NCBI GenBank assembly: GCA_036365455.1
Contig: JAWQUS010000003.1
Location: forward strand, 4,670,001 to 4,734,000
Reading direction: 5' to 3'
Length of the DNA stretch: 64,000 nucleotides
Source of the DNA: Macrosoma leucophasiata
Taxonomy: Eukaryota > Arthropoda > Insecta > Lepidoptera > Hedylidae
Part shown: piece by piece, positions 28,301-31,639 of the stretch
Position numbering within the stretch: the stretch's first letter is position 1
How the letters are laid out: each line of letters opens with the position of its first letter
Notes under the pieces: generated by a model
What the model was told of the DNA's origin: nothing
Database searches by the model: none
The model's input: only the letters and a program-made list of their open reading frames with translations
Translations under genes and position numbers: made by a program

Positions 28301-31196
28301 CTCTAAATTATAAATATGGGTAAAAAATAGGTTTACAGCATATCTGGATGAACGAAATGATTCTGCAGTGGGATCCTAAACCTACTACGAACGGATAGGT
28401 ATTATGAGGTGATGACAGCATTTGTTATCCCTGACATCCTGAGATTAAGGATAATTTAACTAAATTTATCGTGAATATGACTAAAATCTGTCCTCCCTTC
28501 CTCTAGACTCTTAGGGTCATCCATTAATTACGAGAGGCTCGAAAGGGGGAGGGGAATCCGAAAAAAAACGATTCATCACTAGGGGGAGGGGGAGAATGTG
28601 TGGAGATATCACGTGTATTTATTTCTACTTTGAGAGCCTTATTTCATCCGAAAATTGATAAGGCAACAATTTGAGGGACCTTCGTCTGGACCGAACTGTC
28701 GCCAGTTTAATCAGTAATTTTCACGCCAAATGGGTACATGCTTAGTAGGTATACCTATTACACTTACGCGATTTTTTTCCCGACGCAATATTTTCCGCAA
28801 AATTAAAAAAAATAGGTACCTAAGTGCCATCCTGTTTAGATACCTATTTATTTTCTAAAAAAATCCACGTGTTCATAGGGGGGGGTTAAGCTAAAACCTC
28901 ACCGCGTATCACCAAGGGGTAGAAAATTAATGATAAAAAACATCTTCACTGTATTACCTAATCCATCTGCCGCCAAATGGTAGTATTCAGCACTATCGTG
29001 TATAGTAAGATACTATCAGTAAGATGGTAATGAAGGTATGGCGCCGTAATAACTTTCATAAAGACCTAACATCTAAGGTCTCAGGAGTGGCAACGCATCT
29101 GCATTTTGACCTCTGGCTTTTGGGTAGATGTCTATAAGCTGCAGTCATCAGTTAACATCCATTTGAACAGCATGCTTGTTTGTCATCTTGGTTACATAAA
29201 ACAGCTTATGGCTCAGAGGTAGCAATTCATTGCTACCGTCTTAACATACCATCAATGTGAACTATGCGCTCGTTTGCCTGTTTATGATATAAAATATATG
29301 TATAATATATACATCCGTAAGTACTGTGTTTATAAGAAACGCCATTTTATTTTCAGGCGCAGACCTTCAGAACTACGACACTTCGAAGTATGAACTGCTC
29401 TGTCTGAACAGAGACTCTGGAAGAGACAGTGTTGCAAATTTCGCCACTTGCAACGTAGCCATGGCTCCATCCAGGACCTGGTTGTCAGCCAAAGACTTCC
29501 TTTCGGATGTTTCCATAGCCCACACGCCTTTGAGTCTGGCGCAGCTTTTGGACACTAGGAGTGATCTCTTCAACATTTATGGAGAGTTCTTGAAGAACAA
29601 CAATGTCATCTTTAATGTAAGTTTTTTTTTATGTTTAAGGGTTGACAGACAGGGTTGAACATTTGCAAAACCAGGGGCGTTGCGAACGTTAGTCGTTCAT
29701 GCCTGGCAGCGGCATGAACGACTTTAAATAAAAAAAAATAAAAAAAATACGCTTACACTCACAGCCCCACAGTAGGTATAAACCTGTGTCGTGGGTGCCA
29801 TTGTACATATACAACACAACAAACACCCAGACCCGGAACAAATATCTGTAGGCCATACAAATATTTGTCCCGATGCGGGGATCGAACCAGCGACCCTTCG
29901 AATCAAACGGTCATCTCACACCGCTGGACTAACCGGGTCACAGAGAGAAGTTCGTTCCACAGTTTATATGTTCTAGGCAGAAACGTACGCGAAATTCAAA
30001 CCGTTGAGCACTTCCATGCGTCCAGACTTTGTCTCTTCGGCAGGTAGTGCGGTGTAGGAAAAGAGACGGTGGCACCACATCAAATAGTTCAGCAGAGCAT
30101 TCACCAGTTACAATATTTAAGCACTTTCTGATGCTTTAGCTCTAATAGCGAAGCTCGAGAGTGTAGGCATATCTCCATTACGTATTCTATCAACCTTTTA
30201 AGCAGTAGGTATCGTTATTACTGCCTCAAAGACAACATCTTAAGCCACAGGGTTAGCACTACTCATACTGGTGGTAGAGCTCCAGTGACGGAGCTCGCGG
30301 GCGTAGGCACCACCGCATTACCTAATATACTTGCCGCTAAATGGTAGTGTTCAGCACTATCGTGTTCCGGTCAGGTGGTAATGTACGGCCCTGTAATTTC
30401 CGGCACAGAGGCATAACACCTTAGGCCTCAGGAGTGGTAACGCATCTGCATTTTTACCTCTGGTCATTGTGTGGGTGTCTATAGGCTGCAGTCATCACTT
30501 AACATCAATGTGAACTGTATGCTTGTTTGCCACTTTTAAAACATAAAAAAAAAAAAAAAAAACTATATCTTTACTGAGACTTCGTCTCGAATTGTTCTGC
30601 CTGAACAGAGTCTGATAGAAACAGCGTTGCCAACTGCAAATTTTCCACCTACAACGTAGCTATGGGACTTGGTTCTCATGGTTCTTGGTTTCTTGGTGTT
30701 CATAGTCTGATCAAAGGCGTGTCGGAACGATTCTTTAACATATATCGCGAATTCTTGAAGAACAAAAACGTTATCTTCAATATCATCATCATCCCTTCAG
30801 CTGATGGTCAGATTGCAGAGGTCCACTGTTAAACAAAGCCTTCCCCAAATATGCTAGTTTTGTGCGTCATAAGGGCAATAATATGCCATAATTGCCACAC
30901 TTGGCATGCGGATTGGCTATTGTAATGGTTTGACCGTCATTGATTGGTTGAGTGACTACAATAGGAGAAAAATAATTCTTCACTACTTTGTGTTTGTGTT
31001 GGTGGTTGGTCATGAATCTAACTAATTAAATTACTGCCCAGAATCACTACATATCAACAGACTTTGAAGACACTTTAAGTTATATATATTTTTCAATTTT
31101 CAGAATGCAGCAAAAGGATTGGCTACAACTGAAAACCTTGACTTCGAGAAATTCAAAACTATCCATGACGTCATCAGTGCCTGCGGTGTTGCCTAA
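1258..31196 (+). CDS. Tsf1: Transferrin 1 (Tsf1), 3' twelve exons; 5' end outside window
   Basis: This gene encodes a secreted two-lobe haemolymph iron-binding protein used in iron transport and withholding. Coding exons are 1258-1376, 10193-10352, 11699-11856, 13834-14038, 15479-15641, 21532-21658, 22557-22741, 25062-25149, 26603-26681, 27582-27677, 29357-29616 and 31104-31196. All have GT donors and AG acceptors, all phases agree, and they join to about 576 residues. Lepidopteran Tsf1 is about 680 residues, so roughly 105 N-terminal residues with the signal peptide lie upstream. The N-lobe keeps a Tyr in FRYEAV, the anion-binding Thr and Arg in SCHTGVNRNVGY, and a second Tyr in SGYEGAL. The C-lobe counterpart SCHNSYGTFSGL lacks both Thr and Arg, so only the N-lobe should bind iron, as known for insect Tsf1. 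The end (SACGVA) has no GPI-type hydrophobic tail, which argues against melanotransferrin (Tsf2). Confidence 0.95.
1380..2100. other. Intron sequence, nothing recognised
   Basis: The start of the 8.8-kb Tsf1 intron. AT-rich with no feature that I can support. Confidence 0.45.
2197..2463 (-). repeat. Family A retroposon copy
   Basis: An antisense copy starting in the T-tract, missing the last ~25 bp of the ACTGGTGG end. Confidence 0.8.
3340..3735 (+). repeat. Common lepidopteran repeat (CTGTCTGTTTG...)
   Basis: TCTCGGGAACGGCTGGACCG and CTAGCTGCGCCCACGACTTC are hallmarks of an abundant lepidopteran repeat, probably from a LINE or Helitron. Related pieces lie at 6199-6230, 13270-13415 and 15150-15350. 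Confidence 0.55.
4640..5125 (+). mobile_element. LINE 3' remnant (endonuclease-RT C-terminus)
   Basis: The open frame 4712-5017 reads RSLRKICGVSLTDRVRN, MLRWFGHIERMSNERMTKQI and GCRGPGRPRLTYHDQI, the C-terminal tail of a common insect endonuclease-reverse transcriptase family. The 3' part (CGCTCTACACTCTCTGCCTA) recurs at 13.5, 20.2, 43.6 and 62.8 kb. It is truncated at the 5' end and shifted at the 3' end. Confidence 0.75.
5130..5840. other. Intron sequence, nothing recognised
   Basis: AT-rich DNA between a LINE remnant and a SINE. No gene or repeat recognised. Confidence 0.45.
5888..6165 (-). repeat. tRNA-derived SINE B
   Basis: Antisense copy. The head carries a B box (GAGTTCGAGTC) and acceptor-like GGCTTCA/TGAAGTC pairing. 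The body ends near TTTCACAAGCATGTGTTAATG. The short open frame across it is a shadow. Confidence 0.8.
6332..6620 (-). repeat. Family A retroposon copy, complete
   Basis: A full-length antisense copy from TTTATGTAATGGAAGTGG to TTTACCACCAGT. Confidence 0.85.
6912..6960 (+). repeat. (CAC)n-type simple repeat
   Basis: An imperfect ACC/ATC triplet tract in a Tsf1 intron. Confidence 0.8.
7599..7814 (+). CDS. Transposon-borne gene, exon 1 (unknown protein)
   Basis: This exon encodes MSYQDFYNAYVKRYVYKTKK, WNTAKQKFPKKEEL and LAFRQK, a basic helical stretch with charged heptads. The donor is GTAGGT at 7815, in phase 0. The protein is not recognised. The upstream 160 bp is GC-richer and may be its promoter. 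Confidence 0.55.
7938..8284. repeat. Long intronic inverted repeat (hairpin)
   Basis: Arms 7938-8076 and 8144-8284 (~140 bp) are nearly perfect reverse complements around a 67-bp loop. They lie inside the intron between exons 1 and 2 of the transposon gene. It could be a MITE insertion with very long ends or a structure giving dsRNA when transcribed. Confidence 0.85.
8372..8564 (+). CDS. Transposon-borne gene, exon 2
   Basis: The acceptor GATTTCAG is followed by an open frame of 64 codons, acidic and Gln-rich (EINDQQSEDQDLDVGPQP), looking like a disordered linker. The donor is GTTAGT, leaving one base. Confidence 0.5.
8645..9205 (+). CDS. Transposon-borne gene, exon 3, with C2H2 finger
   Basis: The frame is open for 186 codons to a TAG. 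It has a C2H2-like finger (CCSTCGIYFASITRAAEHRR, then VAH) and an acidic end. The family is unknown. Joining exon 2 to the acceptor at 8643 puts the message one base out of frame and hits TGA after about 20 codons. There is therefore either a single-base lesion, an unseen splice choice or two separate proteins. Confidence 0.45.
   Translation, partial: RFETEKSISCASPRRSELHMILHDRFLPPPYPITQIDGHLTIPDFKEHDGKSFAPFLIRHCLPIQPLNAFISTPYDLYCPSVRDDLEKRCCSTCGIYFASITRAAEHRRVAHIAPAKQARMFRKVRPSRIVTRRANELLCASVNGLEWLEENEVEGADDFIENHMDMLVPIVSLETTHDSPWTELE
9541..9785. other. GC-rich island, unidentified
   Basis: About 245 bp of strongly GC-rich DNA (GCCGGCGGCCGCCC and similar), open on both strands, sits in AT-rich intron sequence right beside the TIR element. 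It could be a fragment of a GC-rich LINE or rDNA-related sequence, or foreign DNA. No motif allows a call. Confidence 0.35.
9852..10139 (+). repeat. Family A retroposon copy, complete
   Basis: A sense copy with an A9 tail. It ends about 55 bp before the acceptor of Tsf1 exon b. Confidence 0.85.
10193..10352 (+). CDS. Tsf1: Tsf1 exon b (N-lobe)
   Basis: The acceptor TTTACCAG is followed by codons reading IPLTMLMKRS, then ISPKENELKAL and CIVGKWSPDPK, a diagnostic transferrin stretch. The exon ends one base into a codon at the donor GTGAGT. Another frame here is also open but stops at 10240. The joined frame VGYK/IPLTM matches Tsf1. Confidence 0.93.
10366..10530 (-). repeat. Family A relative, 3' part only
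   Basis: A diverged antisense subfamily (TTTTTACGTCTCTGTGATAG) directly followed by another family A fragment. Confidence 0.65.
10538..10660 (-). repeat. Family A fragment
   Basis: An antisense 3' third, from the T-tract to GCGTTGCCACTCCTGG. Confidence 0.75.
11159..11335 (+). repeat. tRNA-headed SINE fused to family A body
   Basis: A tRNA-like head (GCGGTAGCTTAGTGG as A box, GTAGGTTCAATTCATCC as B box) runs straight into family A sequence (ACGGCCCTGTAATTT, GGCACAGAGGCGTAACACC). It is a chimaera of two repeat types. Confidence 0.6.
11405..11545 (+). mobile_element. LINE 3' end with GATGATG tail (third family)
   Basis: The sequence GCGATTATGGCATATTCTCC...TTTGGGGAAAGCTTTGTCC...GTGATGATGAG is a 3' UTR repeat that also occurs at 30781-30930 (antisense), 36750-36790 and 52670-52720. 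Confidence 0.6.
11699..11856 (+). CDS. Tsf1: Tsf1 exon c (N-lobe, second iron Tyr)
   Basis: This exon encodes YSQLCALCEHPDKCDYP, then SGYEGALRCLAHNGGEVAF. The Tyr of SGYEGAL (codon 11773-11775) aligns with the second iron-coordinating tyrosine. The acceptor CACAACAG gives a Lys codon across the junction. The donor is GTAAGT, in phase 0. A MITE follows directly in the intron. Confidence 0.95.
11895..12480. mobile_element. MITE H split by SINE C
   Basis: The parts 11895-12133 and 12356-12480 match MITE H at 17905-18245 when the SINE C insert is removed. The ends (GAGGGGAGTAGCCAT and ATGGCTACTCCC) are inverted. It begins just after Tsf1 exon c. Confidence 0.7.
12134..12355 (+). repeat. tRNA-derived SINE C, nested in MITE H
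   Basis: The head CCCGGTTAGTCCAGCGGTG and B box GGGTTCGATCCCC resemble a tRNA, followed by GGCCTACAGATATTTGTTTC and ending TTTATTTATTATT. It interrupts MITE H, with ATAGGC at both junctions. Confidence 0.75.
12579..12869 (+). repeat. Family A retroposon copy, complete
   Basis: A sense copy ending TTTGCCACTTTTAAAACATT plus A9. Confidence 0.85.
13440..13685 (-). mobile_element. LINE 3' remnant, same family as 4640-5125
   Basis: This is an antisense copy of the 3' end (GGCAGAGAGTGTGGAGCGCC, CACGCCGATTCCTAAGAC) with a TTTATTTATT tract at its tail. It lies in Tsf1 intron c-d. Confidence 0.65.
13834..14038 (+). CDS. Tsf1: Tsf1 exon d (N-lobe)
   Basis: This exon encodes LPVGTIPASQSSENPDEFSYLC and ACSWAARPWQGLLGHND. 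Where vertebrate transferrins carry the iron-binding His, this region reads ARPWQG, the usual insect Tsf1 substitution. The acceptor is CCAAACAG, the donor is GTAAGA, and one base is carried over. Confidence 0.95.
14755..15120 (-). mobile_element. Decayed LINE C-terminus (second family)
   Basis: On the minus strand a frame reads WTFRSDDLSIVAGVSWIRTV, then RDSWRTQGEAK. This matches the RW.DDL..VAG..W...A.DR..W...GEA pattern at the C-terminus of endonuclease-reverse transcriptases. Upstream, GHVIKRV fits the preceding GHV motif in another frame. Confidence 0.55.
15479..15641 (+). CDS. Tsf1: Tsf1 exon e (inter-lobe region)
   Basis: This exon encodes AATKPDWFTNVLGLSEK, then KPVDYLQKANYTDVIERGHG and EPVV. 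It covers the end of the N-lobe and the bridge. The acceptor TTGATTAG supplies two bases and the donor GTATTG leaves AG for the next exon. Confidence 0.94.
15868..16020 (-). repeat. SINE D 3' part
   Basis: Antisense: AACGTAACTTCATGCCTG, GGGTAGGCAGAGG and CACGATTCACCGGTTACG. It abuts SINE B. Confidence 0.65.
16028..16280 (+). repeat. tRNA-derived SINE B
   Basis: A sense copy with an intact tRNA-like head at about 16125-16199, joined directly to a SINE D 3' end on its left. Confidence 0.8.
16290..16448 (-). repeat. tRNA-derived SINE D, head part
   Basis: Antisense: TCTGCCAGAAAATGAAATAA, then GGGAATCGAACCCAGGACC and a CTACTGAGGC end. It is the tRNA-like 5' part. Confidence 0.65.
16450..17900. 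other. Intron sequence, nothing recognised
   Basis: This part of the 5.9-kb Tsf1 intron is AT-rich, with no repeat family or coding frame that I could identify. Confidence 0.5.
17905..18245. mobile_element. MITE H
   Basis: Ends CATAGAGCAACACCGGAGGG and CTCGGTTGCTC-like sequence (GAGTTGCTCTATG) are inverted. Inside, GGAGGGGAGTAGCCAT and ATGGCTACTCCCCTCC are also inverted. Confidence 0.7.
18385..18505 (+). repeat. SINE B relative
   Basis: GGCTGGACTGGTCATCCTG and GCAGGTTCAATTGCTGCC form a decayed tRNA-like head, followed by the TTTTCTTTCCGTTC body. Confidence 0.55.
18562..18783 (+). repeat. Family A relative, diverged
   Basis: A sense copy with many changes, still showing GAACTGTATGCTTGTTAGCC and the A-rich end. 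Confidence 0.6.
18880..19015 (+). mobile_element. LINE 3' UTR fragment (fourth family)
   Basis: GATCGGCTGCGCCAATAAATG followed by a TTCTTTC tract. The same end occurs in antisense at 49085-49340. Confidence 0.5.
19120..19478 (+). mobile_element. MITE E copy, right end lost
   Basis: Starts GGCAACCCATTATACGTCCC and carries GCTGTCGGATGTTTTCAAAC and ACCGACGGCTTAACGTGCCC. The right inverted repeat is missing. Confidence 0.7.
20155..20500 (-). mobile_element. LINE 3' remnant, same family as 4640-5125
   Basis: Antisense sequence includes GTCCGAACCATCGAAGC, complementary to the WFGH-coding region, and GCACGCCGATTCCAAAGAC. It is decayed. Confidence 0.6.
20762..20808. repeat. 21-bp perfect hairpin
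   Basis: ACGAGTATGTATGCACGTTT pairs perfectly with its complement after a ~5-nt loop in the intron before Tsf1 exon f. Confidence 0.85.
20962..21189 (-). repeat. Family A relative
   Basis: An antisense, older subfamily copy ending at the T-tract of the next copy. Confidence 0.65.
21191..21462 (-). repeat. Family A retroposon copy
   Basis: An antisense, near-complete copy about 70 bp upstream of Tsf1 exon f. Confidence 0.8.
21532..21658 (+). CDS. Tsf1: Tsf1 exon f (start of C-lobe)
   Basis: A single base completes Arg, followed by 42 codons: LCVTSNVALAKCRAM, FAFSRDIRPKLDCVL and ETDCLQR. The cysteine pattern marks the first strand and helix of the C-lobe. The acceptor is TTTGCCCAG and the donor is GTACGT, in phase 0. 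This exon makes the frame of exons e and g agree. Confidence 0.93.
21812..22135. other. Open sequence on both strands, unknown
   Basis: The minus strand is open for 103 codons (NMAMRERSRLFTPAAHSD...) and the plus strand for 78. Neither product is recognised. It sits in a Tsf1 intron after exon f and may be a fragment of a mobile-element protein. Confidence 0.25.
22425..22515 (-). mobile_element. LINE fragment, same family as 4640-5125
   Basis: The minus-strand frame reads FERMSNERMTKQIYKVNGCR, then SPGRPRLTYLD, a short piece just upstream of Tsf1 exon g. Confidence 0.65.
22557..22741 (+). CDS. Tsf1: Tsf1 exon g (C-lobe)
   Basis: This exon encodes VQDNAADLVSVDDMKVA, KKYNLHPVFHEVYG and NYAVAVVKKGS. 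The Tyr of NYAVAVV sits where vertebrate C-lobes have an iron ligand. The donor GTAAGG leaves CG for the next exon. Confidence 0.95.
22786..23422 (+). mobile_element. MITE E split by family A
   Basis: The parts 22786-22858 and 23155-23422 rejoin as one element. Its right end GAGAGACTCGTGCCC...GGGTTGCCATTATTATTA is the inverted repeat of family E left ends. Confidence 0.75.
22862..23154 (+). repeat. Family A copy nested in MITE E
   Basis: A sense, full-length copy with an A14 tail. It interrupts a family E element between GGATGTTTTCAAAC and AAACCGCCCATAAGGCC, with a repeated AAAC at the junctions. Confidence 0.85.
23430..23725 (+). repeat. Family A relative plus shared left flank
   Basis: A sense subfamily copy (CTCGTGGTAGAGTTCCAGTG). 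Its left flank TTAGTTAACGTAT recurs before the copy at 25344, so these two are related by duplication rather than independent insertion. Confidence 0.7.
23738..23962 (-). repeat. tRNA-derived SINE C
   Basis: Antisense copy with ACAAACACCCAGACACGAAG and the complement of the B box (GGAATCGAACCAGC). Confidence 0.75.
24218..24545 (+). repeat. tRNA-derived SINE D
   Basis: A sense copy: GCGGTAGCAGGCCACTAC head, B box GGATTCGATTCCC, then TTCTGGAAATTTCCCAGTAC, ACATGGGCCAAAACGTAACC and the 3' end GGGATTACAGTCGTG. Confidence 0.75.
24550..24615 (-). mobile_element. LINE 3' tail fragment
   Basis: A short antisense relic of the same LINE tail: a degenerate ATATATCTTCACG block followed by TACGGGATATGCAGAGCATG. 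Confidence 0.4.
25062..25149 (+). CDS. Tsf1: Tsf1 exon h (C-lobe, degenerate anion site)
   Basis: This exon encodes SCHNSYGTFSGLTAPLYLL. It aligns with the SCHTG anion-binding loop but lacks the Thr and the Arg, so C-lobe iron binding is not expected. The acceptor is CACCACCAG and the donor is GTTCGT, a weaker match than the others. Confidence 0.93.
25280..25590 (+). repeat. Family A relative plus shared left flank
   Basis: A sense copy with the same flank and internal changes as 23430-23725. A further partial copy (TACCTAGTCCATC) lies at 25210-25275. Confidence 0.7.
25594..26431 (+). mobile_element. Possible solo LTR
   Basis: The segment begins TGTTGTGGCGGCCACTT and ends TTGGCCGCCACA, giving TG...CA ends with an 11-bp inverted repeat. 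Inside are a (TC)n tract and AATAAA. No target duplication could be confirmed and an unrelated repeat (AATCAGTATCAGAATCAG) may sit inside. Confidence 0.35.
26603..26681 (+). CDS. Tsf1: Tsf1 exon i (C-lobe)
   Basis: This small exon encodes CVKNMGDFFSGGSCLPGVD, then KTENNPQ. It starts after TTTTCATCGAAG and ends at GTAAAA with one base carried over. It joins ISSGQ to GNDVSNFKKQC, as in Tsf1 relatives. It is too short to be noticed as an open frame by itself. Confidence 0.92.
26815..26875 (-). mobile_element. LINE 3' tail fragment
   Basis: Antisense ATGTATCTTCACGCCAAG and GTGTGGAGCGCCAGAT match the same LINE tail. Confidence 0.5.
27005..27520 (-). repeat. SINE D interrupted by family A
   Basis: Antisense parts 27020-27175 and 27460-27520 form one SINE D once the family A insert is removed. 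Its B box complement reads GGGAATCGAAC/CCAGG across the break. Confidence 0.75.
27176..27459 (+). repeat. Family A copy nested in SINE D
   Basis: A sense, full-length copy flanked by AATCGAAC on both sides. It splits an antisense SINE D. Confidence 0.85.
27582..27677 (+). CDS. Tsf1: Tsf1 exon j (C-lobe)
   Basis: This exon encodes NDVSNFKKQCSSNNTPLKC, then LEEDRADVAFVSS. The motif CLxEDRADVAFV is a transferrin C-lobe signature. The acceptor is CAATTGCAG and the donor is GTAAGT. Confidence 0.94.
27758..28076. mobile_element. MITE with CAGTGGTGGATTTAC ends
   Basis: Left CAGTGGTGGATTTACCAGC and right AAATTTGTAAATCCGCCACTG are inverted repeats around ~320 bp. GCCTAGGGCGGCAAATTTT inside recurs at 51238-51255. 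Confidence 0.65.
28514..28942 (+). mobile_element. Non-autonomous relative of the 7104-9515 element
   Basis: It starts GGGTCATCCATTAATTACG after a TTA and has the same G-rich subterminal order. Near its right end CTCACCGCGTATCACC and TAGAAAATTA align with 9449-9485 of the larger element. The right terminus was lost where a family A copy begins. Confidence 0.6.
28945..29205 (+). repeat. Family A relative
   Basis: A sense copy lacking the first ~35 bp. It truncates the MITE at 28514-28942. Confidence 0.7.
29357..29616 (+). CDS. Tsf1: Tsf1 exon k (C-lobe)
   Basis: This exon encodes ADLQNYDTSKYELLCLNRD, FATCNVAMAPSRTWLSAKD, SIAHTPLSLAQLL and FLKNNNVIFN. PSRTW stands where vertebrates have a His iron ligand. 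The donor is GTAAGT, in phase 0. A decayed second copy of this exon lies about 1.2 kb downstream. Confidence 0.95.
29692..29722. repeat. Short hairpin after Tsf1 exon k
   Basis: GTCGTTCATGCC and GGCATGAACGAC are perfect 12-bp arms around TGGCAGC, 75 bp after the exon. Confidence 0.75.
29735..29942 (-). repeat. tRNA-derived SINE C
   Basis: An antisense complete copy from the AAATAAAA tract to CTAACCGGGTC. Confidence 0.8.
29945..30120 (-). repeat. Unclassified repeat shared with 56990-57115
   Basis: CCGTTGAGCACTTCCATGCG and TAGTGCGGTGTAGGAAAAGA match CCGTTGAGCACTGCCAGGTG and GGTGCGGTGTAGGAAATGAG at 57 kb. It is probably a LINE fragment. Confidence 0.45.
30266..30562 (+). repeat. Family A copy with long A-tail
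   Basis: A sense, complete copy with an ~19-A tail, the longest in the window, which suggests a recent insertion. It lies between Tsf1 exon k and its relic. Confidence 0.9.
30571..30780 (+). pseudogene. Decayed duplicate of Tsf1 exon k
   Basis: The sequence aligns by eye with 29378-29616. It shares the blocks TGCCTGAACAGAG, ACAACGTAGCTATGG and GAATTCTTGAAGAACAA and the last coding bases. There are many substitutions, a central deletion and in-frame stops. The splice donor GTAAGT has become ATCATC, so it cannot act as an exon. It starts just after the A-tail of a family A retroposon. Confidence 0.8.
30781..30930 (-). mobile_element. LINE 3' end (third family), antisense
   Basis: It begins ATCATCATCATCCCTTCAGC and continues through AAGCCTTCCCCAAATATGC to GCCATAATTGCCACACTTGG, complementary to 11405-11545. 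It abuts the Tsf1 exon relic exactly where the splice donor should be. Confidence 0.6.
31104..31196 (+). CDS. Tsf1: Tsf1 last exon with stop
   Basis: This exon encodes NAAKGLATTENLDFEKFK, then TIHDVISACGVA and TAA at 31194-31196. The acceptor is AATTTTCAG. The soluble C-terminus has no membrane anchor. Confidence 0.95.
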   Translation, partial: NAAKGLATTENLDFEKFKTIHDVISACGVA

Positions 31197-31272
31197 AAAA
31201 TAAGATTAAATTTTGTGCCATCAAATATCAAATTCTAAAATGAAAAAAAAAAATTAAGTCTGATAATTATTA

Positions 31273-31278
31273 TTTATT
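31273..31278 (-). promoter_or_regulatory. SdhC polyadenylation signal
   Basis: The plus strand reads TTTATT, which is AATAAA on the minus strand, 81 bp after the SdhC stop. It lies between the Tsf1 stop and the Tsf1 poly(A) signals. Confidence 0.65.
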
Positions 31279-31295
31279 ACATGGCTTAAAATGAG

Positions 31296-31305
31296 AATAA
31301 ATAAA
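31296..31305 (+). promoter_or_regulatory. Tsf1 polyadenylation signals
   Basis: Two overlapping AATAAA hexamers lie about 100 bp after the Tsf1 stop. The implied 3' UTR is about 120 nt and ends past the predicted end of SdhC on the other strand. Confidence 0.75.
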
Positions 31306-31358
31306 CATGTGTTTGAAAACGTTTAACAAATTATTTTCTATCCTATATTTTCGAATAC

Positions 31359-31639
31359 TTATAATGCGGCTAAAATCAATGTAATAATAGCAGATACACC
31401 GAGCATAGCATATCCTGTTGTGTAAACTTCCTTCATCGTGAGACCTTTAGCAGTATCCCAGTACAAATGTCTGACTCCGTTGACAAAGTGGTAGCTGAAG
31501 GGGGCAGCAAGGAAAGCCTTGGCGAGGAAAAGTACTGCCGGTGATAATCCTTCAGCCATAGTGATGTAGTGGGAAATGTCATGGGGCATCATTAAGGCAC
31601 CGAGGCCCATAGCAGTAACATAGCCTGTCAGCATCATTC
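31359..31639 (-). CDS. SdhC: SdhC exon 3 with stop
   Basis: This exon encodes the three membrane helices, including HFVNGVRHLYWD, and ends LILAAL. The acceptor is TGTTTCAG. Confidence 0.96.
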
